A DNA stretch of 10,897 nt from Bacteroidota bacterium (GTDB taxonomy: Bacteria > Bacteroidota > Bacteroidia > Chitinophagales > LD1). A model generated the notes under the pieces. It was not told the origin of the DNA. It saw only the letters and a program-made list of their open reading frames with translations, and did not search any database. Below are positions 7,937-10,897 of the stretch, one piece after another; within the stretch, counting starts at the first letter, position 1, and each line of letters opens with the position of its first letter. The DNA lies in NCBI GenBank assembly GCA_018267355.1, contig JAFDYP010000148.1:1-10897 (forward strand), given 5' to 3'. The position numbers and the translations under genes are program-made.

Positions 7937-10897
7937 CTGCACATTGACCTCCGCCGAGAGGATGCGACCCGATGAATGTATAGATACAGGTACTGAGCCG
8001 CTATTGCCCGGATTACTGCCGGCCCCACCACTAGAGAGGTAGCCATAGCTGGTATAGTTCGTCGTGACAGTGCTGGCCACATCCAACGGATAGCTAGGTG
8101 AAGATGTGCCAATTCCGACATTGCCATTTTTCAGTACCACCAGCGCATCGGAAGAATAAAAACCGGGATTACCATTGCCGATAGTAAACAGACGGTCAGT
8201 ACTTATCCAGTTTGTAGTAGAGGATGGTGTATATGTAGTATTATACGAGCCTACTACTAGCTCTCCCTCTGAAGGAGCGTTCAATCCACTGCCAAAAGTA
8301 ATACTCTGTACTCCGCTGGACGTGTTAAAATAGCCTATACTCACTGCACCAGAACTAGTAGCATTACTACCTTGTCCAGCTGCGACGGCAGCGCTTCCGC
8401 TGGCAGTATTAGCCAGACCTATGGCTACAGCGCCGGTGTTTGTGGCATTATTATTTTGCCCTATGGCGGTGCTCACGCTGCCGCTGGCACTATTATTCTG
8501 GCCCATGGCAGTGGCAGCAGTACCACCTGCGGTATTGGCCAGGCCTATAGCTACAGACCCTGTATTCGGGGCGCTATTATACTGTCCGGCAGAGATGCTG
8601 TAGTTGCCATTCGCTGTATTATTACCGCCTATAGCCGCTGCTCCAAATCCTCCCACAGTATTGGTGGTGCCAAAAGCCATAGCAGCATTATTTGAAGCAG
8701 TATTAGCATACCCTATAGCAGCTGAAACGATGCCGGTAGCATTGTTGCTTTGGCCGAAAGCCATGCTATAATTGTTTGTAGAAGTATTGCCATATCCCAG
8801 AGCCGCAGCAGTATTTCCACTCACGTAGTTTGACGCTCCTCCTGCTATACCATATTGCGCAAAGACCCTGTTATTAGATCCAAAAGCAGCGGATGCCGTA
8901 GCTGCTGCATTATTATATTGTCCGGCGGCGAAGGCATTGACGCCGCTGGCAGTATCTATACCTCCAAATGCAGTACTGGATGCTCCGCTAGCCACTGTCT
9001 GATAGTTGGCAGCTAAAGCCTGATTGGCTGTAGCTTTAGACTGATAGCCAAACGCTGTGCTGAAAGAGGCGTTAGCAGTATTAGAGTATCCTATTGCCGA
9101 GCTTTGATTGCCCGTAGCGTTGCAAAACAGGCCTGCTGCAAGGCTTTGATTGCCTGATGATGTGCTATTAGACCCAAGAGCAATACTACAACCTCCTGTG
9201 GAGGTCAAGCCGGCGCCCATGGCTATATTACCTTGATTGAGACCATTAGATGTAGGGGTAAAATAGAAGTTTCCACTTGAAGCTGCAAAGGTGATATTGC
9301 TAGCTCCCATGGTCACGGTCCTATTGCCAGTCAGGGTACCATCAGAGTTGTAAATATTTTTTGCTGAGATCGTAGCCGGGTCTACCCAGCTACCCGCACC
9401 AGTACCGCTACCCTGCATAATATAGCCGTTAACAGCGCCATTGGTCATCTGAAAGTTTGTGGTCATTGTATTACCTACTACCTCCAGTGCATTGGCCGGC
9501 ACATTGGTACCTATACCTACACCTATAGCAGTGATGCTCATACCCAGTACATTGCCTGTACCAGGTGCAGATGAGCCTGCGGCTGTGGTAGTATTATTCA
9601 AGTAAAAATCTATCGCATTGAGATTACTGCCTACTACACTATTATGTCTCGTAGAGATGAAATGCCTATACCCGCCGCCGCCATACTGGATGGCAATATC
9701 AGCATTGCTCTGGCCACCTACCAGAGATGCACCGCTTCCTCTACCGGATAAAAGCTCCAAAGCGCTCACTTGTGACAATGGTGCATTTGTATTATTGCCA
9801 CGGATCAACGCATTGGCTCGCAAATCCATCAGAGCCGCTATACCTGAGAGACTCATTACATAAGTGCTGGTGGCTGTATTGTAAAAGTCGAACTGACCAT
9901 TCCATTCGCCAAAGTAGGTATGATCACCCCCGCTACCCAGAGAATATATGTAGTGATTAACGTCTGTGCCGGCGAGATAAAGCTTGTTAGCAGATGTGCC
10001 ACTGTTATTGATCAGGTACAGGCTACCATTTACATTTGCATTGCCATTCACATCCAGCTTGTATGCCGGAGCAGAAGTACCTATACCCACATAGGTGCCA
10101 TCATCATAGATGATGCTGCATGTAGCGTCGGTACCGTTAGATTTTAGGACGAGGTTTGGCGTAGAGCATCCTACCGGGCCAGTTGCGCCTGTAGTACCTG
10201 TCGCACCTGTAGGACCTTGCGCACCATTGATGCCATTAGTACCTGCTGCTCCGGTGGGGCCAGTAGCTCCATCTGCGCCATTCGTTCCGTTAGTGCCTAC
10301 TGCGCCAGTGGGACCAACTGCGCCAGTGGGACCAGCTACACCTGCAGGACCTTGCGGACCGGTAGCACCGTCTGCGCCAGTCGGGCCAGCTACACCCGTT
10401 GCACCTTGAGGGCCAGTAGGGCCTTGTGGGCCGGTAGCTCCATCTGCACCATTTGTTCCATTAGTACCTGCCGCGCCGGTTGGACCAGCTACACCCGCCG
10501 GACCTTGTGGGCCGGTTGCGCCATCTGCGCCATTCGTTCCATTAGTTCCTGCTGCGCCGGTCGGGCCAGCTGCACCCGCAGGACCTTGCGGGCCAGTAGC
10601 TCCATCTGCTCCATTCGTTCCGTTGGTGCCTGCTGCACCGGTTGGACCAGCTATACCTGCGGGACCCTGGGGACCGGTAGCACCGTCAGTACCATTCGCT
10701 CCTGTAGGGCCGGTAGGACCTTGTGCGCCTGTAGCTCCATCTGCACCATTTGTTCCATTAGTACCTGCCGCGCCGGTTGGACCGGCGGGACCCTGTGGAC
10801 CAGTCGCTCCATCTGCGCCAGTCGGGCCAGTTACACCCGCTGCACCTTGAGGGCCGGTAGGACCTTGTGCGCCTGTTGCTCCATCTGCGCCATTGGC
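7292..10897 (-). CDS. giant collagen-like / YadA-head / S74 fibre protein (5' end outside the window)
   Basis: One frame, open from the right edge to the TAA at 7292: at least 1201 residues, N-terminus missing. Order: (1) 81 unbroken Gly-X-Y triplets (10169-10897); (2) a linker with Cys codons at 10166-10168 and 10118-10120, leading into a '[15 protein letters not shown]' motif at about 10043-10087; (3) a fibre-like region to about 9227, with a second such motif ('[15 protein letters not shown]'); (4) 23 YadA-head-type repeats (8261-9226); (5) a linker with a third motif, '[13 protein letters not shown]'; (6) an S74-type domain starting at 'SDCRIK' (7919-7936); (7) a C-terminal coiled coil of about 50 residues. 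No YadA-type membrane anchor, LPXTG or obvious type IX sorting domain is seen at the C-terminus. Collagen helices, YadA heads and S74 domains are trimeric in known proteins, so a homotrimeric surface or extracellular filament is inferred, perhaps for adhesion. A GTG at 10090 could be mistaken for the start, but the coding frame clearly continues upstream. The secretion route cannot be judged without the N-terminus. Confidence 0.9.
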   Translation of the reverse strand, partial: ANGADGATGAQGPTGPQGAAGVTGPTGADGATGPQGPAGPTGAAGTNGTNGADGATGAQGPTGPTGANGTDGATGPQGPAGIAGPTGAAGTNGTNGADGATGPQGPAGAAGPTGAAGTNGTNGADGATGPQGPAGVAGPTGAAGTNGTNGADGATGPQGPTGPQGATGVAGPTGADGATGPQGPAGVAGPTGAVGPTGAVGTNGTNGADGATGPTGAAGTNGINGAQGPTGATGTTGATGPVGCSTPNLVLKSNGTDATCSIIYDDGTYVGIGTSAPAYKLDVNGNANVNGSLYLINNSGTSANKLYLAGTDVNHYIYSLGSGGDHTYFGEWNGQFDFYNTATSTYVMSLSGIAALMDLRANALIRGNNTNAPLSQVSALELLSGRGSGASLVGGQSNADIAIQYGGGGYRHFISTRHNSVVGSNLNAIDFYLNNTTTAAGSSAPGTGNVLGMSITAIGVGIGTNVPANALEVVGNTMTTNFQMTNGAVNGYIMQGSGTGAGSWVDPATISAKNIYNSDGTLTGNRTVTMGASNITFAASSGNFYFTPTSNGLNQGNIAMGAGLTSTGGCSIALGSNSTSSGNQSLAAGLFCNATGNQSSAIGYSNTANASFSTAFGYQSKATANQALAANYQTVASGASSTAFGGIDTASGVNAFAAGQYNNAAATASAAFGSNNRVFAQYGIAGGASNYVSGNTAAALGYGNTSTNNYSMAFGQSNNATGIVSAAIGYANTASNNAAMAFGTTNTVGGFGAAAIGGNNTANGNYSISAGQYNSAPNTGSVAIGLANTAGGTAATAMGQNNSASGSVSTAIGQNNNATNTGAVAIGLANTASGSAAVAAGQGSNATSSGAVSIGYFNTSSGVQSITFGSGLNAPSEGELVVGSYNTTYTPSSTTNWISTDRLFTIGNGNPGFYSSDALVVLKNGNVGIGTSSPSYPLDVASTVTTNYTSYGYLSSGGAGSNPGNSGSVPVSIHSSGRILSAEVNVQSDCRIKRDLSYPATASLLDVADRLEVTKYLYIDSIQRGNRSKTGFIAQQVESVYPTAVNKNNDVIPTVFALAASVRTDGGMLSITTAAPHGFEQGDEVLLYDQKNMAHPVKVTAVKSDHTFRTESWSGQEGNVFVYGKKVNDFRTVDFDQITALAIGAIQELNKQQRADREIIEQLRSENEKLKTQTATQVENYTRIKAQVDAINERLNMTTGR
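8261..9226 (-). repeat. 23 tandem 42-bp units encoding YadA-head-type 14-residue repeats
   Basis: Exactly 966 bases, or 23 x 42, with no insertion or deletion. Each unit encodes 14 residues of the form [h]-A-[h]-G-x-x-N-x-A-[S/T]-x-x-x-[S/A], for example '[14 protein letters not shown]' and '[14 protein letters not shown]'. This is the Hep/Hag (YadA head) pattern, which folds as a left-handed parallel beta-roll in trimeric adhesins. A degenerate 24th unit starts 'LVVGSYN'. Units are diverged at DNA level, so the array is old rather than freshly amplified. Confidence 0.9.
10169..10897 (-). repeat. collagen-like Gly-X-Y coding repeat, 81 triplets, continuing past the window edge
   Basis: The - strand frame encodes 81 consecutive X-Y-Gly triplets with no interruption, made mostly of [18 protein letters not shown] and ADG (residue letters). 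Pro is frequent at X and Thr, Ala, Asn or Asp at Y, the bacterial collagen composition seen for example in Bacillus BclA-type proteins. The frame joins the fibre protein downstream without a stop. The opposite strand gives Pro/Ala/Val-rich ORFs that are shadows of this repeat. Confidence 0.95.
10448..10690 (-). repeat. three consecutive 81-bp (27-residue) tandem units in the collagen segment
   Basis: Nine-triplet units, triplets 24-32, 33-41 and 42-50 counted from the window edge, lie head to tail. Each reads (A/T)[11 protein letters not shown](I/A/V)[14 protein letters not shown] in residue letters. Shortened or expanded relatives flank them on both sides. The unit is a multiple of three bases, so gain or loss of a copy would keep the frame. 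Some third-codon positions differ between copies. Confidence 0.85.

Noticed and set aside
8261..9226. Regular spacing resembling a CRISPR or satellite array
   Set aside because: The 42-base periodicity is entirely explained by 14-residue protein repeats in an open frame; there are no conserved direct repeats with unique spacers.
10090..10090. GTG at 10088-10090 as the start of a 932-residue fibre protein
   Set aside because: The same frame stays open to the right edge and encodes 81 collagen triplets plus a plausible linker, so the gene clearly begins further upstream.
10110..10850. Pro/Ala/Val-rich + strand ORFs (10110-10409 and 10623-10850)
   Set aside because: They are the reverse complement of Gly-X-Y codons, an expected artefact of a collagen repeat.

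Overview
The window looks like chromosomal DNA of a member of the Bacteroidota. The clues are a tripartite efflux operon with lipoprotein-type adaptor and outer-membrane channel, the A-rich, mostly Shine-Dalgarno-less start regions, and a very large fibre protein carrying the 'GIGT..P...LDV.G' and S74 tail-domain modules common in that phylum. No RNA genes, insertion sequences, CRISPR arrays or phage packaging genes are visible, and genus cannot be judged.

Layout. At the left edge (6-164, + strand) is the 3' end of what looks like a DUF4396-type membrane protein. Its frame is closed by a stop at bases 3-5, so it is a fragment or frameshifted. Everything else reads on the - strand. A small lipoprotein cytochrome c (194-547) converges on the DUF4396 end, with a stem-loop at 177-216 between them. 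A strong terminator hairpin (604-637) separates it from an RND efflux operon transcribed right to left: periplasmic adaptor (5334-6419), inner-membrane RND pump (2067-5309) and outer-membrane TolC/OprM-like channel (656-2074). The last two overlap by 8 bases. Upstream of the operon is an unrecognised ORF for a possible small secreted protein (6568-7047). Another strong terminator (7243-7269) marks the end of the fibre gene.

The right third (7292 to the window end) is one uninterrupted - strand reading frame of at least 1201 codons whose 5' end lies outside the window. From N to C terminus it shows 81 unbroken Gly-X-Y collagen triplets, a two-cysteine linker, a fibre-like region, 23 exactly spaced 14-residue YadA-head-type repeats, a second linker, a peptidase-S74-type self-cleaving chaperone domain with an unusual insertion, and a terminal coiled coil. 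A GTG-initiated 932-codon gene starting at 10090 would miss the collagen segment entirely.

How the genes work together. The three efflux genes make one envelope-spanning export machine. The fibre protein is best read as a homotrimeric surface or extracellular filament, because collagen helix, YadA head and S74 chaperone are all trimeric folds. No functional link between the efflux operon, the cytochrome and the fibre is evident. The fibre protein is the most unusual item; the rest is mostly ordinary.
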